Shown: positions 25,196 to 34,886, counted from the first letter of the stretch. The stretch: DNA of 64,000 nucleotides from Holophagales bacterium (GCA_016699405.1 CP064972.1:2945501-3009500); one strand, 5' to 3'. Translations and numbers: made by a program. Notes: generated by a model from the sequence alone, not told the origin.

Positions 25196-26875
25196 ATGGC
25201 ACTCATTCGAGGGAAAGCCGGAGTCACCGTCGGCGTGGCTGCGGCGCTGACGCTTGCGCTGGCTGCCGGCGCCGCTGCGGCGGAACGCCCGGTTTGTCAG
25301 GACTACAAGGCCAAGAACCGGATCATGCGGATCGGCCAGCACCCGTTCGCCAAGAAGGCGCCGGTCAAGAACGTCGCCGAGTTGCAGGCGATGTGGACCG
25401 CGCAGGGCGACGAGATCAAGTCGCTGCTCGAATCGCAGGGCCTCGGCCAGACGGCCGCCCCTCTCGCCGAAGCGGTCGCCGCCGGCAAGGTGCGTGACGC
25501 CGAGCTGAAGTCCGGCGACACGCTGAACTGGATGGCCTATCGGAAGCGGGCGAAGAAGCCGGCCGACCTCATCATGCCGGCCTGCTACGCCGGCAAGAAG
25601 ACCTATCCCGGCTACGCGATGACGGTCGAGATTCCGCAGGCCGTGCAGATCGCCAACGCCATCTGTCGCCTCGACGCCTCGGGCGACGTCGCCGCCAAGA
25701 CCCTCAAGGCCGACGCCTCGGCGAGCTCGAAGGGCGCCACGGTGGTGATGAAGGGACCGGGCGGAGAGCAGACGATCATCTCGGCCGACGGTCCGCGCAC
25801 CTGGGAAGGGCCGTGGGTCAAGCGCTACTGCTTCGACACCGAGTTCGTGGTCAACGCTCCGCCGCCGGTCACCGACCGGAAGATCGACGTCTACGACTTC
25901 ATGGTGCCGGCCGCCTGCGGCAACCTCTCGTTCGCCGGCCAGACGATCCGCACCGAGCAGGTGAAGGGCGAGGCCTGCACGGCCACCTTCTCCGTGCCGC
26001 GCGCGGTGCCGCCGCCGCCGTCGATCACGCTGGCGGTCGAGCCGGCCGAGATCTTCCGCGGTCAGTCGGTGACCTACACGGCCACCGGCCACTGGGATCG
26101 CGAAGCCGAGTGCGGCGTCGTCGACCCGCTGGTCGTCACGACGGCGCGCTGCAGCGACCCCGAGGCGGGCCGCTGGACTGCCGAGACCGGATCGTTCACG
26201 CCGGCCAAGGCGGGTAGCTACACCTTCTCCGGGACGGCGAAGAACGAGATCGGCGACGCGACGTCGACCACGACGACCGTGCTCGTCAAGCCCCGCTGGG
26301 CGATCCGCGGCTTCCTCGCGGCGATCAAGGCGAACAGCAACTCGGCCTGGCAGCGCACCAACGCCGGGACGACGAGCGAGGAGCTCTCCAGCCTGACGGT
26401 CGACGACGGTTGGGGGATCGGCGCTTCCGCCGAGTACCGCTTCAGCGACCTGATGGGCCTCGAGGGCGCGCTGATCTTCGGCGAGCTCGAGTCGAAGTTC
26501 CGCTACAGCCGCTTCGCCGGCTCCGACAGCGACAGCGACAAGATGGGGATGAAGGCGCTGACCTTCGGACCGAACTTCCACCTGATCCGTGGCTCGAAGG
26601 CCGACTTCTACGTCGGACCGTTCGCTGCCTACATGCAGATGGACGACGCGTCGTTCAACGTGCTCGGTGCCAACCGCAAGCGCGGCTACTCCAACGAGCT
26701 CGGCTACGGCGCCCAGCTCGGCCTCGACTACGGCTTCGGCCCCTGCACGCCGTGGGCGCTGCATTTCGGCCTGCGCTACATCGATCCGAAGTTCGACGTC
26801 GACGGTGGCGACGGCAACCCGAGCATCACGGTCACGCCGCTGCTGTTCGAGGCGGGCTTCGCGTACCGCTTCTAG
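25196..26875 (+). CDS. Exported outer-membrane beta-barrel protein with Ig-like domain
   Basis: A 559-residue protein with a clear signal peptide (GVTVGVAAALTLALAAGAAAA, cut near residue 32). A Lys/Ala-rich domain with several Cys follows to about residue 270. Next is an Ig/PKD-like stretch (SITLAVEPAEIFRGQSVTYTATG, then GSYTFSGTAKNEIG) at about 275-365. The carboxy-terminal 190 residues alternate hydrophobic and polar residues in barrel strands and end in Phe (LLFEAGFAYRF), the mark of an outer-membrane barrel of the OmpW/OmpA size class. A ribosome site GAGAGGAGAG precedes the ATG. A strong terminator follows. Exact role unknown. Confidence 0.75.
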   Translation: MALIRGKAGVTVGVAAALTLALAAGAAAAERPVCQDYKAKNRIMRIGQHPFAKKAPVKNVAELQAMWTAQGDEIKSLLESQGLGQTAAPLAEAVAAGKVRDAELKSGDTLNWMAYRKRAKKPADLIMPACYAGKKTYPGYAMTVEIPQAVQIANAICRLDASGDVAAKTLKADASASSKGATVVMKGPGGEQTIISADGPRTWEGPWVKRYCFDTEFVVNAPPPVTDRKIDVYDFMVPAACGNLSFAGQTIRTEQVKGEACTATFSVPRAVPPPPSITLAVEPAEIFRGQSVTYTATGHWDREAECGVVDPLVVTTARCSDPEAGRWTAETGSFTPAKAGSYTFSGTAKNEIGDATSTTTTVLVKPRWAIRGFLAAIKANSNSAWQRTNAGTTSEELSSLTVDDGWGIGASAEYRFSDLMGLEGALIFGELESKFRYSRFAGSDSDSDKMGMKALTFGPNFHLIRGSKADFYVGPFAAYMQMDDASFNVLGANRKRGYSNELGYGAQLGLDYGFGPCTPWALHFGLRYIDPKFDVDGGDGNPSITVTPLLFEAGFAYRF

Positions 26876-26899
26876 TCGTCCCTGAGTCCGCAAAACCAA

Positions 26900-26933
26900 G
26901 GGGGGCGGGCCGCGAGGCCCGCCCCCCTTTTTT
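26900..26933 (+). terminator. Rho-independent terminator of the barrel-protein gene
   Basis: A 12-base-pair GC-only stem (GGGGGGCGGGCC / GGCCCGCCCCCC) with GCGA loop at 26900-26927, followed by six T (26928-26933). The group II intron begins 4 bases further on, so this hairpin is probably also the intron's insertion landmark. Confidence 0.9.
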
Positions 26934-26936
26934 CTT

Positions 26937-28875
26937 GTGCGCCAGGCATGGCGCGCAGCGCCGGGCCTGGCGTCTGGCGCTGGATAACTGCGGAGGGAAA
27001 CCGAAGCAGGAAGTGACCTGGGGGTGGAAGTCCCCTGCGGGCCTTGATGACGGGAACCGCGAGCCGAACCGCAAGGGTGCTCACCGCGAGGTGGGATCTG
27101 AAGGAAGCGGCAGGCAGAGCCCCGGCCCGAGGAACACGAAGCGCGTAGAGGCGCCGGAGTAGGTGGGCGAGAGGGCCAGAAGACTCGAAGCCCGAAGTCA
27201 TCCGGACCGAGACGGCGTAGACGCGACGGGTATGTGGGGTGAAGGTCACGCGTCTTACCCTGGGAAGCCTGGGAGCTGCCGCAAGGCTAGGGCCGCCGCG
27301 AGGTGGACCGATGGCGACCAGGTGTCAGCAGAGGCCGAGAAGCCGCGGGCGTAGCCGCGGCGAGGGCCGAACGAGGTGAGCCGAACCGGCTCGGACCATT
27401 CGCGGGTGACGAAGGGCAGAAACGATGGCTGAGATGCCACGGCAGAGCGGGAAGGCGGACGGCGGAACCGTCCGAAGTACCGCCCCTGTGCCGCCAGTGA
27501 CCCCGGCATGGAACGACTCCGTCGGGGAGCCGCCGCCGATGCAACTGGAAGAGGTGCTACGCAGGGAGAACTTGCTGCGCGCGTACCAGCGGGTCAGGAG
27601 CAACGGGGGTGCGCCGGGCGTCGACGGGATGAGCGTCGAAGAGCTCGGCAAGCACCTGGTGCAGCACTGGGACGCGATCCGCGAGGAGCTACGCGAGGGG
27701 AGGTACCGCCCCGCCGCGGTCCGCCTGGTGGAGATTCCGAAGCCAGGTGGCCGGGGAGTGCGCCGTCTGGGAATCCCGACGGTCCTCGACCGTCTGATTC
27801 AGCAGGCGATCCTTCAGGTGATTCAGCCGCCCATCGACGCGACGTTTTCGGACGCGAGCTTCGGCTTTCGTCCGGGGCGCAGCGCCCAGCAAGCCGTGTC
27901 TCGGGCCCGCGAGCACGTGAAGGCGGGGAACCGATGGGTGGTCGATATCGACCTGAAGGACTTCTTCGATCGGGTCAACCACGACGTGCTGATGGCACGG
28001 CTGGCGCGCCGGATCGAGGACCAGCGCCTCCTTCGTCTGATCCGCCGATCCCTCGAAGCCGGGCTGCTGGAAGGCGGCTTGGCCTCGCCGCGGGTGGAGG
28101 GAACGCCGCAAGGCGGGCCCCTCTCACCGCTCCTGTCGAACGTCCTGCTCGACGAGCTGGATCGGGAGCTGGAGCGCCGCGGGCACCGCTTCGTGCGTTA
28201 CGCCGACGACTGCAATGTGTACGTGCGGTCCAAGCGTGCCGGCGAGCGGGTGCTGGACTCGCTGGAGCGCTTCCTCGCGAAGCGTCTCCGGCTGCCGGTG
28301 AATCGCGACAAGAGCGCGGTGGACCGTCCGTGGGTGCGGAGGTTTCTGAGTTACTCGATGACGGCTCACCGTGAGCCGAAGCTGCGGGTTTCGCGCGAGG
28401 CGCTCGCTCGGATGAGGAGCAAGCTGCGCGAGACGCTGAGCGGCGGTCGTGGCCAGAGCCTGTCGAAGACGATTCAGAAGCTCGGCCCGGTCATCCGTGG
28501 CCTGGTCGGGTACCTCCGCGATGTCGAGACACGCTCGAGCTTCGAGGAGCTGGACCAGTGGCTCCGCCGCAAGCTGCGCTGCATCGTGTGGCGCCAGTGG
28601 AAGCGGCCACGAACCCGCGCCAAGGAGCTCATGAAGCGGGGTATCGCCTGCGACAGGGCGCTCGTCTCGTCCTACAACGGTCACGGTCCGTGGTGGAACG
28701 CCGGTGCGTCCCACCTCAACCAAGCCCTCCCCGCCGGCTGGCTCGCACAGCTCGGACTCCTCAGCTTCGTCCAGGAGCACCGGAGGCTGACGTGCTCACC
28801 TTGAACCGCCGTGTACGGAACCGTACGCACGGTGGTGTGGGAGGTCGGGGGGCGTGAGCCCCCCACCTACCCGAT
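26937..28875 (+). mobile_element. Group II intron (ribozyme with maturase ORF)
   Basis: The 5' end is placed at GTGCGCC (26937), matching the usual GUGYG start. A structured region of nearly 500 bases precedes the maturase gene. After it, a domain V-like hairpin (about 28802-28838, GAACCGCCG paired with a CGGTGGTGT arm) and a domain VI hairpin (GGGGGGCGTGAGCCCCCC at about 28849-28866) end in CTACCCGAT at 28867-28875, a typical group II 3' terminus. The element lies right after a strong terminator and before the convergent peptidase gene, interrupting no coding frame. Insertion behind terminators is known best for class C introns; I could not assign the class from the maturase alone. Confidence 0.85.
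27425..28804 (+). CDS. ltrA: Group II intron reverse transcriptase/maturase
   Basis: A 459-residue intron-encoded protein. RT blocks are in order: RVRSNGGAPGVDGMSVEEL (RT0/1), VRRLGIPTVLDRLIQQAI, DASFGFRPGRSAQQAV, DIDLKDFFDRVNHD, EGTPQGGPLSPLLSNVLLDELD and the catalytic FVRYADDCNVYVRS. The maturase (X) domain follows, then a basic segment with WWNAGASHLNQALP. No HNH endonuclease is present, so mobility would rely on other priming. All RT motifs are intact, so the protein is probably functional. Confidence 0.93.
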   Translation: MAEMPRQSGKADGGTVRSTAPVPPVTPAWNDSVGEPPPMQLEEVLRRENLLRAYQRVRSNGGAPGVDGMSVEELGKHLVQHWDAIREELREGRYRPAAVRLVEIPKPGGRGVRRLGIPTVLDRLIQQAILQVIQPPIDATFSDASFGFRPGRSAQQAVSRAREHVKAGNRWVVDIDLKDFFDRVNHDVLMARLARRIEDQRLLRLIRRSLEAGLLEGGLASPRVEGTPQGGPLSPLLSNVLLDELDRELERRGHRFVRYADDCNVYVRSKRAGERVLDSLERFLAKRLRLPVNRDKSAVDRPWVRRFLSYSMTAHREPKLRVSREALARMRSKLRETLSGGRGQSLSKTIQKLGPVIRGLVGYLRDVETRSSFEELDQWLRRKLRCIVWRQWKRPRTRAKELMKRGIACDRALVSSYNGHGPWWNAGASHLNQALPAGWLAQLGLLSFVQEHRRLTCSP

Positions 28876-28895
28876 CCTCGGTTTGGTGGTCGCGC

Positions 28896-30953
28896 TTACC
28901 AGACCGTGCAGATGTCGGCCGGATGCATCGGCGTGCCGGCCTTGCAGGAGAACGCCTCGAAGAAGGCCGGGTTGTTCATCGGCGCACCGATGGCGCGGAA
29001 ATGGCCCGGTGAATGCGGGTCGGTGGCGACCTGCTGGCGCAGGAACTCCGGCGCGGCGACCGTGCACCAGACCTGCGCCCAGCCGACGAAGAGCAACTGC
29101 TCGTTGGTGAGGCCCGGCACCGCCGGCGGCGGCGGGCCGTGGCGCTTCTCCCAGATCTTGTACGCCGCGTAGGCCTGCTTGAGGCCGCCGAGGTCGGCGA
29201 TGTTCTCGCCGAGCGTCAACTCGCCGTTGACCTTGGCGCCGGGCTCGACCTCGAACTTCGAATAGAAGTCCTTGACGCACGAGGTCTGGCCCTCGAAACG
29301 CGCCGCGACCTCCGGGGCCCACCACTCGCGGAGCTGCCCCTTGGAGTCGAACTTGCGACCCATGTCGTCGAAGCCGTGGGTGAGCTCGTGTCCGACCACC
29401 GCACCGATTCCGCCGTAGTTGAGCGCCGCCGGGAAATCGCGGTGGAAGAAGGGCGGCTGGAGGATGCCGGCGGGGAACGAGATCTCGTTCTGCAGCGGGT
29501 TGTAGGAGGCGTTGACGGTCTGCGGCGTCATCCCCCACTCCGTGCGATCGACCGGCTTGCCGACCTTGCGCATCTGGCGGTCGAACTCGAAGATCGAGCC
29601 GGAGACCGTGTTGTCGAAGTAGCTCGTCCGGCCGACGTTCATCGTCGAGTAGTCGCGCCACTTGTCCGGATAGCCGATCTTGTTGGCGATCGCCAGCGAC
29701 TTCTCCTTGGCGCGCTCGCGCGTGGCGTCGTCCATCCAGCGCAGCCGCGGGAGTGAATTGACGAAGGCGGTCTCGATGTCGTGGATCATCTCGAGCGCCT
29801 TTTCCTTGCTGTCGCCGGCGAATTCGCGGTCGACGTAGACCTTGCCGATCGCCTCGCCGAGGGCGCCGGTCGTCGCGGCGACGCAGCGCTTCCAGCGGGG
29901 CTGGATCTCAGCCTGGCCGGAGAGGGTCTTGCCGTAGAAGTCGAAATTGGCGTCGACGAACGGCTTGGCGAGCTGGTCGGCGGCCGAGTTGACCGCGCTC
30001 CAGCGCAGGTAGGCGCGCAGCGTCGGCAGCGGCGTCGTCGCGGCGAGCTTCTCGAGAGCGGTGAAGAACTCGGGAGTCGCGACGTTCAGGTCGGCGAGCG
30101 CCGGGAAGCCGATCGCCTCGAAGTAGCGGTCCCACGGGAGACCCGGAGCGACCTTGGTCAGCCCTGCACGGTCCACGGGATGGTAGAGCTTCTCGATCTG
30201 CCGCATCTCCGTGTTCGGGCGGGAAGCGCGGGCGAGCTCGGTCTCGAACGCGACGATCGCCTTGGCGTCGGCGGCGGCCTGCGCCGCCGGCGTGCCGAGC
30301 AGGCCGAGCATGCGGGCGACGTGCGCCTCGTACTTCTGCATCAGCTCCTTCTTCGTCGGGTCCTCGCTGACGTAGTAGTCGCGCTCGGGCATGCCGAGGC
30401 CGCCCTGGATGAGGAAGAGGATATTGAGCTCGGGGTTCTTGAAATCGGGCACCGGTCCGGCGCCGAAGAGCGTGTTGGCCCCGGCGCGGTGCAACTTGCC
30501 GGCGACCGCGAAGAGCGACGCCGGGTCGCTCACCTTGTCGATCTCGGCGAGCCAGGGTGCGAGGGGCGTGGTGCCTGCCTTCTCGACCGCGGGCTCGTCC
30601 ATGCAGGCGGCGTAGTAGTTGCCGACGAGCGCACGCTCGGCGTGCGGGTCGGTGCCGGGGGCGGCGGCGGCCTCGTCGAGGATCGTGCGAACGATCTCGC
30701 GATTGCGCTCGCTGATGGTCGAGAAGCTGCGAGTCCATCGGGCCTGATCGGCGGGCAGCTTGGTCGAGTCGAGCCAGCCGCCGCAGGCGTAGCGGTAGAA
30801 GTCCTGGCAGGGATCGGCCTTGAGGTCCATCGACGAGAGCACCTGCTGGGCGATCGTCGACTGGCCGGCGGCCGGCGGCAGGTCGGTGGCCAGCGCCGGG
30901 CCGGCGAGACCGAGAGTGAGGGTGGCAAGAGCGGCGAGACGGATTGCTGACAT
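28896..30953 (-). CDS. M13 family zinc metallopeptidase (neprilysin-like)
   Basis: A 685-residue exported protease. Residues 1-22 form a signal peptide (AALATLTLGLAGPALA). The catalytic signatures are NASYNPLQNEISFPAGIL, then the zinc site VVGHELTHGFDDMG, then GENIADLGGLKQAY with the third zinc ligand. The ending CTVW is the conserved M13 carboxy terminus. ATG at 30953 has AAGGAGGATCG upstream; an in-frame ATG at 30980 lacks a ribosome site. Bacterial M13 peptidases work in the periplasm or outside on oligopeptides. The gene converges on the group II intron. Confidence 0.93.
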   Translation of the reverse strand: MSAIRLAALATLTLGLAGPALATDLPPAAGQSTIAQQVLSSMDLKADPCQDFYRYACGGWLDSTKLPADQARWTRSFSTISERNREIVRTILDEAAAAPGTDPHAERALVGNYYAACMDEPAVEKAGTTPLAPWLAEIDKVSDPASLFAVAGKLHRAGANTLFGAGPVPDFKNPELNILFLIQGGLGMPERDYYVSEDPTKKELMQKYEAHVARMLGLLGTPAAQAAADAKAIVAFETELARASRPNTEMRQIEKLYHPVDRAGLTKVAPGLPWDRYFEAIGFPALADLNVATPEFFTALEKLAATTPLPTLRAYLRWSAVNSAADQLAKPFVDANFDFYGKTLSGQAEIQPRWKRCVAATTGALGEAIGKVYVDREFAGDSKEKALEMIHDIETAFVNSLPRLRWMDDATRERAKEKSLAIANKIGYPDKWRDYSTMNVGRTSYFDNTVSGSIFEFDRQMRKVGKPVDRTEWGMTPQTVNASYNPLQNEISFPAGILQPPFFHRDFPAALNYGGIGAVVGHELTHGFDDMGRKFDSKGQLREWWAPEVAARFEGQTSCVKDFYSKFEVEPGAKVNGELTLGENIADLGGLKQAYAAYKIWEKRHGPPPPAVPGLTNEQLLFVGWAQVWCTVAAPEFLRQQVATDPHSPGHFRAIGAPMNNPAFFEAFSCKAGTPMHPADICTVW

Positions 30954-31096
30954 CGATCCTCCTTGGGTAGACGGACGCATCCGGTCTTCTTACGCGCCGG
31001 CGCGCCGAGAGTTGCCGATGGTCGCGATTCGGGGGGGCGGGGAGGCCCGGAGCGTGCCGGCGGGAGCCGATTCCACCCCGGACCGCTCGCGTCACG

Positions 31097-31774
31097 TCAC
31101 GAGGGTGCGAGCGGCGCTGCGCACTCGGGCCGGTCGTGAGCCGGGTTGTTGACCGCCAGACCGACCGGGAAGCCTCGGAGCAGGTCGTCCGGCGCCGGAG
31201 CGAGAAGCGGGAGGAGGCGTGCGACGTCGAAGATGGCGGGATCGAGCCAGAGCGCGAACTGCTCGCGGGCGACAATGGCCGGCATCCGGTCGTGCACCGG
31301 CGCCAGGACGGCGTTCGGCGTCGTCGTGACGAGGGTGCAGCTCTCGAGGTCTCCCGTCGCGGGATCGGTCCAGCGCGACCAGAGGCCGGCGATGCCGAAC
31401 GGTCGGCCGTCGCCACGGCGGAAGAGCCACGGTTGCTTGCGCTTGCCCTCGGGTTTCCATTCGTAGAAGCCGTCCGCCACGACGAGGCAGCGTTGACGCT
31501 TCAGCGGGCCGCGGAACGCCGGCTTCTCGGCGAGCGTTTCGGCGCGCGCGTTGATCAGCCGGTTGCCGATCGCCGCGTCCTTGGCCCAGGCGGGGACGAG
31601 CCCCCAGCGGACGAGGGCGAGCTCGCGCGGTGCCCCCGGCGCCGGGACGCGGACCACCGGCACATGCTGGGTCGGAGCGACGTTCCAGCGCGCCGCGAGC
31701 TCCGGCGGGGCGTCGAGCGAGAAGACCTCGGCGACGACGTCGCCGGGCGAAGAGATCGTGTAGCGGCCGCACAT
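31097..31774 (-). CDS. SRAP-domain protein (YedK/HMCES family)
   Basis: A 225-residue protein that crosslinks covalently to abasic sites in single-stranded DNA to protect them. The catalytic Cys2 is exposed once the initiator Met is removed (MCGRY), which fixes the start at 31774. NVAPTQ, the NARAET segment, DGFYEWK with the catalytic Glu, and HDRMPAI with the catalytic His are all present in order. Length matches the bacterial family. It stands alone between the peptidase and a small membrane protein. Confidence 0.92.
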   Translation of the reverse strand: MCGRYTISSPGDVVAEVFSLDAPPELAARWNVAPTQHVPVVRVPAPGAPRELALVRWGLVPAWAKDAAIGNRLINARAETLAEKPAFRGPLKRQRCLVVADGFYEWKPEGKRKQPWLFRRGDGRPFGIAGLWSRWTDPATGDLESCTLVTTTPNAVLAPVHDRMPAIVAREQFALWLDPAIFDVARLLPLLAPAPDDLLRGFPVGLAVNNPAHDRPECAAPLAPS

Positions 31775-31841
31775 CGACAGGTCCTCCCGGGTCACAGCGC
31801 GTTGGGGTGCGCTGCCGACGATAGCGCGTCCGTCCTCCGGC

Positions 31842-32213
31842 TCACTCGTCGGCGAGATCGAGGTGGAAGCGGTGCAGCCCACGGCGGAAGAGCGGCACGA
31901 GCAGCAGGGCCACGAGGGAGAGGAAGACCACCCCCGAGAAGAGCGCGTAGGCGGTGGCGAAGAGCTTGCCCGCCGCCGACTCCATGCGATCGACCGGGCC
32001 CATGCCGGTGAGGATCATCGCGGCGTTGAGCAGCGCGTCGAGCCAGCCGAGCCCCCCGAGGGCGTGATAGCCGGCGGCGCCAACGGCGAGCGATCCCGCG
32101 ACGGCACCGGCGGCGATCCCCAGGTTGCGTCGCAGCATCGCCTCGGCGACGCGCACGTGGTGCAGATGGTGGGCGAGATGTCGGGCACCGGGCTTCGGTT
32201 CGATGGCGCTCAT
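31842..32213 (-). CDS. Small membrane protein, unknown function
   Basis: A 123-residue protein with a His-rich amino terminus (RHLAHHLHHVRVAE), then hydrophobic spans near residues 32-52, 55-70 and 85-108 (TAYALFSGVVFLSLVALLLVPLF). GGAGAGGAG precedes the ATG at 32213. The arrangement recalls small ion-channel-related membrane proteins but no filter motif is visible and I do not assign a family. It is transcribed toward the SRAP gene. Confidence 0.6.
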   Translation of the reverse strand: MSAIEPKPGARHLAHHLHHVRVAEAMLRRNLGIAAGAVAGSLAVGAAGYHALGGLGWLDALLNAAMILTGMGPVDRMESAAGKLFATAYALFSGVVFLSLVALLLVPLFRRGLHRFHLDLADE

Positions 32214-32326
32214 CGGAATCTCCTCTCCGGGCCAGGGCACGCGCGGCCGCTGCCCATCGGAACCCATGCACGGTACCCGCGGAGCGGCGTGGGCACAAGC
32301 CGGGCCGGTCGGGCTAGAGTCGGGCA

Positions 32327-33430
32327 ATGGGGTTCTCTCTCGACGCGACGCTCGCACGGCTCGACGAGGGTCGGCGCATTGGCCAGCACCTCGGTGGTCA
32401 GCTCTGCGTGCTCCGGCGCGGTGCCCTCGTCGCCGATCTGGCCTTCGGCGACGTGCGCCCGGGAGAGCCGATGACCACCGCCCACCGGATGCTCTGGCTC
32501 TCCTCGGGCAAGCCGGTGGCCGCCCTGGCGATCGCCCAGCTCTGGGAGCGCGGCCGGCTGGGGCTGGACGACCCGGTGGCTCGCCATCTGCCGGAGTTCG
32601 GAGCCGCCGGCAAGGAGGGCGTGACGGTCCGCCACCTGCTGACCCACACGGCCGGCTTGCGCATGCCGGAGGTGGGGTGGCCGGAGAGCTCCTGGGAGGA
32701 GATCCTGGCGCACATCTGCGCCCACCGGCTCGAGCCGCGTTGGGTCCCCGGGCGCAAGGCCGGGTACCATCCGATGTCGACCTGGTTCGTCCTCGGCGAG
32801 ATCGTCCGCCGGCTCGATGGCCGTGACTTCCCGCGCTACGCGCGCGACGAGATCTTCCTGCCGCTCGGCATGAGCGACTGCTGGCTCGGTGGCATGCCGG
32901 ACGAGGAGTACGAGCGCGCGCAGCCCTGGCTCGCGCCGCTCTGGCGCTGCGAGGGCGAGCCGGAGATGCGTCCCTGGCACTCCCGCGAACGCCTGACGCG
33001 GAGCTCGCCGGGAACCAACGGTTGCGGTCCGATGCGCCAGCTCGCGCGTTTCTACGAGATGCTGCGTTGCGGCGGCGAGCTCGACGGAGTGCGACTGCTG
33101 GCACCGCAGACCGTCGAAGCGCTCGTCGCGCGGCATCGGGTCGGCCTTTTCGACCACACCTTCCGTGCCCAGCTCGACTGGGGGCTCGGCGTGATCGTCA
33201 ATTCGGCCTGGCATGGCGAGCCGGAGATGCCCTACGGCTACGGTCCGCACGCCTCGTCGCGCACCTTCGGACACAGCGGGGCGCAGTCTTCGACCGGCTT
33301 CTGCGACCCCGAACCGGGCCTGGTGGTGGCGCTGGCGGTCAACGGAATGCCGAGCGAGGCGACACACCGCCTCCGCTTTCACCAGATCCTCGCGGCGCTC
33401 TTCGAAGATCTGGGGCTCGTCGGGCTATAA
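32327..33430 (+). CDS. Serine hydrolase, beta-lactamase class C-like
   Basis: A 367-residue protein of the beta-lactamase/penicillin-binding-protein superfamily. The catalytic SxxK appears as SSGK (in MLWLSSGKPVAAL) near residue 60. The HLLTHTAGL segment usual in this family follows near 105, and the YHPMSTWF region takes the place of the Tyr-x-Asn motif. A third motif, FGHSGAQSS, lies near 322. No signal peptide is visible, so it is probably a cytoplasmic esterase or peptidase rather than a resistance enzyme. A TAGAGT box ends 6 bases before the ATG, suggesting a leaderless transcript. Confidence 0.82.
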   Translation: MGFSLDATLARLDEGRRIGQHLGGQLCVLRRGALVADLAFGDVRPGEPMTTAHRMLWLSSGKPVAALAIAQLWERGRLGLDDPVARHLPEFGAAGKEGVTVRHLLTHTAGLRMPEVGWPESSWEEILAHICAHRLEPRWVPGRKAGYHPMSTWFVLGEIVRRLDGRDFPRYARDEIFLPLGMSDCWLGGMPDEEYERAQPWLAPLWRCEGEPEMRPWHSRERLTRSSPGTNGCGPMRQLARFYEMLRCGGELDGVRLLAPQTVEALVARHRVGLFDHTFRAQLDWGLGVIVNSAWHGEPEMPYGYGPHASSRTFGHSGAQSSTGFCDPEPGLVVALAVNGMPSEATHRLRFHQILAALFEDLGLVGL

Positions 33431-33431
33431 T
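33426..33431 (+). promoter_or_regulatory. -10 box upstream of pcnB
   Basis: A perfect TATAAT ends 8 bases before the GTG of pcnB and overlaps the stop of the serine hydrolase gene. No good -35 lies 16-18 bases upstream. Transcription would begin at or next to the start codon. Confidence 0.45.
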
Positions 33432-33439
33432 CGGACTTC

Positions 33440-34813
33440 GTGAGTGGTGCGGCGTTGCTCGAGCCCCGGGTCCTTCCCCGCTCCGAGCATCCGATCTCGC
33501 GCAGCCTCATCGACAAGAACGCGCTCAAGGTGCTGTACCGCCTCCACGAGGCCGGTCACACCGCGTACCTGGTCGGCGGCGGCGTGCGCGATCTGATGCT
33601 CGGGCGCAAGCCGAAGGACTTCGATGTCGCCACCGACGCGAAACCCAACGAGATCCGTCGCATCTTCCGCAACGCCCGCCTGATCGGGCGGCGCTTCCGC
33701 CTGGCGCACATCCTCTTCAAGGAGGGGATCGTCGAGGTCTCGACCTTCCGTGCGGGGCCCGGTGCGGAGGAGCGGCCGGCCGAGGGAGCCGGCGACCTGC
33801 TGATCACCAGCGACAACGTCTTCGGCAGTCCCGAGCAGGACGCGTTCCGTCGCGACTTCACGATCAACGCCCTCTTCTACGACATCGCCGACTTCAGCGT
33901 CATCGACTTCGTCGGCGGCCTCGCCGATCTCGAAGCGCGGGTGATCCGTTCGATCGGCGACCCAAACGTGCGCTTCCGCGAAGACCCGGTGCGGATGATG
34001 CGAGCCTGCGAGCTCGCTGCCCGCCTCGGTTTCGGGATGGAGAGCGAGACGCAGGAGGCGATCCATCGCCACCGCGGCGAGATCTCGCGCGCCGCGCCGC
34101 CGCGGGTGACCGAGGAGCTCGTCGAGCTGCTCTCCTGCGGGCGCGCCGGCGCGGCGCTCCAGTGGATGCTCGACCTCGGGCTGCTCGAAGTCCAGCTGCC
34201 GGAGGCGTATGCCATGGTGGCCGCCGGACAGCGCGGTCTCGGCGATCTCGGGCGGCTGCTGCCGGTGGTCGACGAGATGGTGCTCGGCGGGCGGTCTTTC
34301 AAGGACTCGCTGCTGCTCTCGCTGCTGTTGCTGCCCAAGCTCCTGCTGCGGCGCTACGACGTCGAGGCGCTCGGCCAGCGACCACTGCGCCGCCACGAGC
34401 TCGAGACGCTGGTCGAGGAGGTGGCGTTGCCGTTCGCCGAGCGCTTCGCGCTCGCCAAGGCGCGCACCTTCGAGATCCGCGAGACGCTGCTGGCCTTCGC
34501 CGAGCTCTGCGACGTGCCGCGCGAGCGCCAGCGCCGCGCCCGTCTCGCCGGTCGGCCGTTCTTCCGTCAGGCGCTCGAGCTCTTCGAGCTGCTCGTGGCG
34601 GCGACCGGCGAGGGGCAGGCGGAGCTCCAGCTCTGGCGCGCCGAGACGCCGGGGGCGCCGCGTCTCAAGCTGATCGCCGGCGCGTCGCCGGGTGTCGACG
34701 GGGAGCGCGAGGGTGGGTCGCCTCCCGCCGCGGCCGGCAAGCGCAGTCGTTCGCGCCGCCGCCGTCGCCGCGCGTCGGGACGCGGCGTGGCCGGCGAGAT
34801 CGCCGGGACGTGA
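33440..34813 (+). CDS. pcnB: Poly(A) polymerase / CCA-adding-type nucleotidyltransferase
   Basis: A 457-residue nucleotidyltransferase of class II polymerase-beta type. The head domain has LVGGGVRDLMLGRKPKDFDV with catalytic Asp60 and Asp62, and DFTINALFYD further on; FREDPVRMMRACELAARLGF marks the start of the neck. The length, the amino-terminal extension (ISRSLIDKNALKVLYRLHEAG) and the very basic tail (KRSRSRRRRRRASGRG) favour PcnB, which adds poly(A) tails to RNA and speeds decay, over the tRNA CCA enzyme. The GTG start at 33440 follows the -10 box closely. Confidence 0.85.
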   Translation: MSGAALLEPRVLPRSEHPISRSLIDKNALKVLYRLHEAGHTAYLVGGGVRDLMLGRKPKDFDVATDAKPNEIRRIFRNARLIGRRFRLAHILFKEGIVEVSTFRAGPGAEERPAEGAGDLLITSDNVFGSPEQDAFRRDFTINALFYDIADFSVIDFVGGLADLEARVIRSIGDPNVRFREDPVRMMRACELAARLGFGMESETQEAIHRHRGEISRAAPPRVTEELVELLSCGRAGAALQWMLDLGLLEVQLPEAYAMVAAGQRGLGDLGRLLPVVDEMVLGGRSFKDSLLLSLLLLPKLLLRRYDVEALGQRPLRRHELETLVEEVALPFAERFALAKARTFEIRETLLAFAELCDVPRERQRRARLAGRPFFRQALELFELLVAATGEGQAELQLWRAETPGAPRLKLIAGASPGVDGEREGGSPPAAAGKRSRSRRRRRRASGRGVAGEIAGT

Positions 34814-34886
34814 CGAGGAAACGGGGACGATGTTGACCACGCGACAGGGCAGCGCGTCGGTGCTGCCCGCCAGGGGAGGCGTGACG

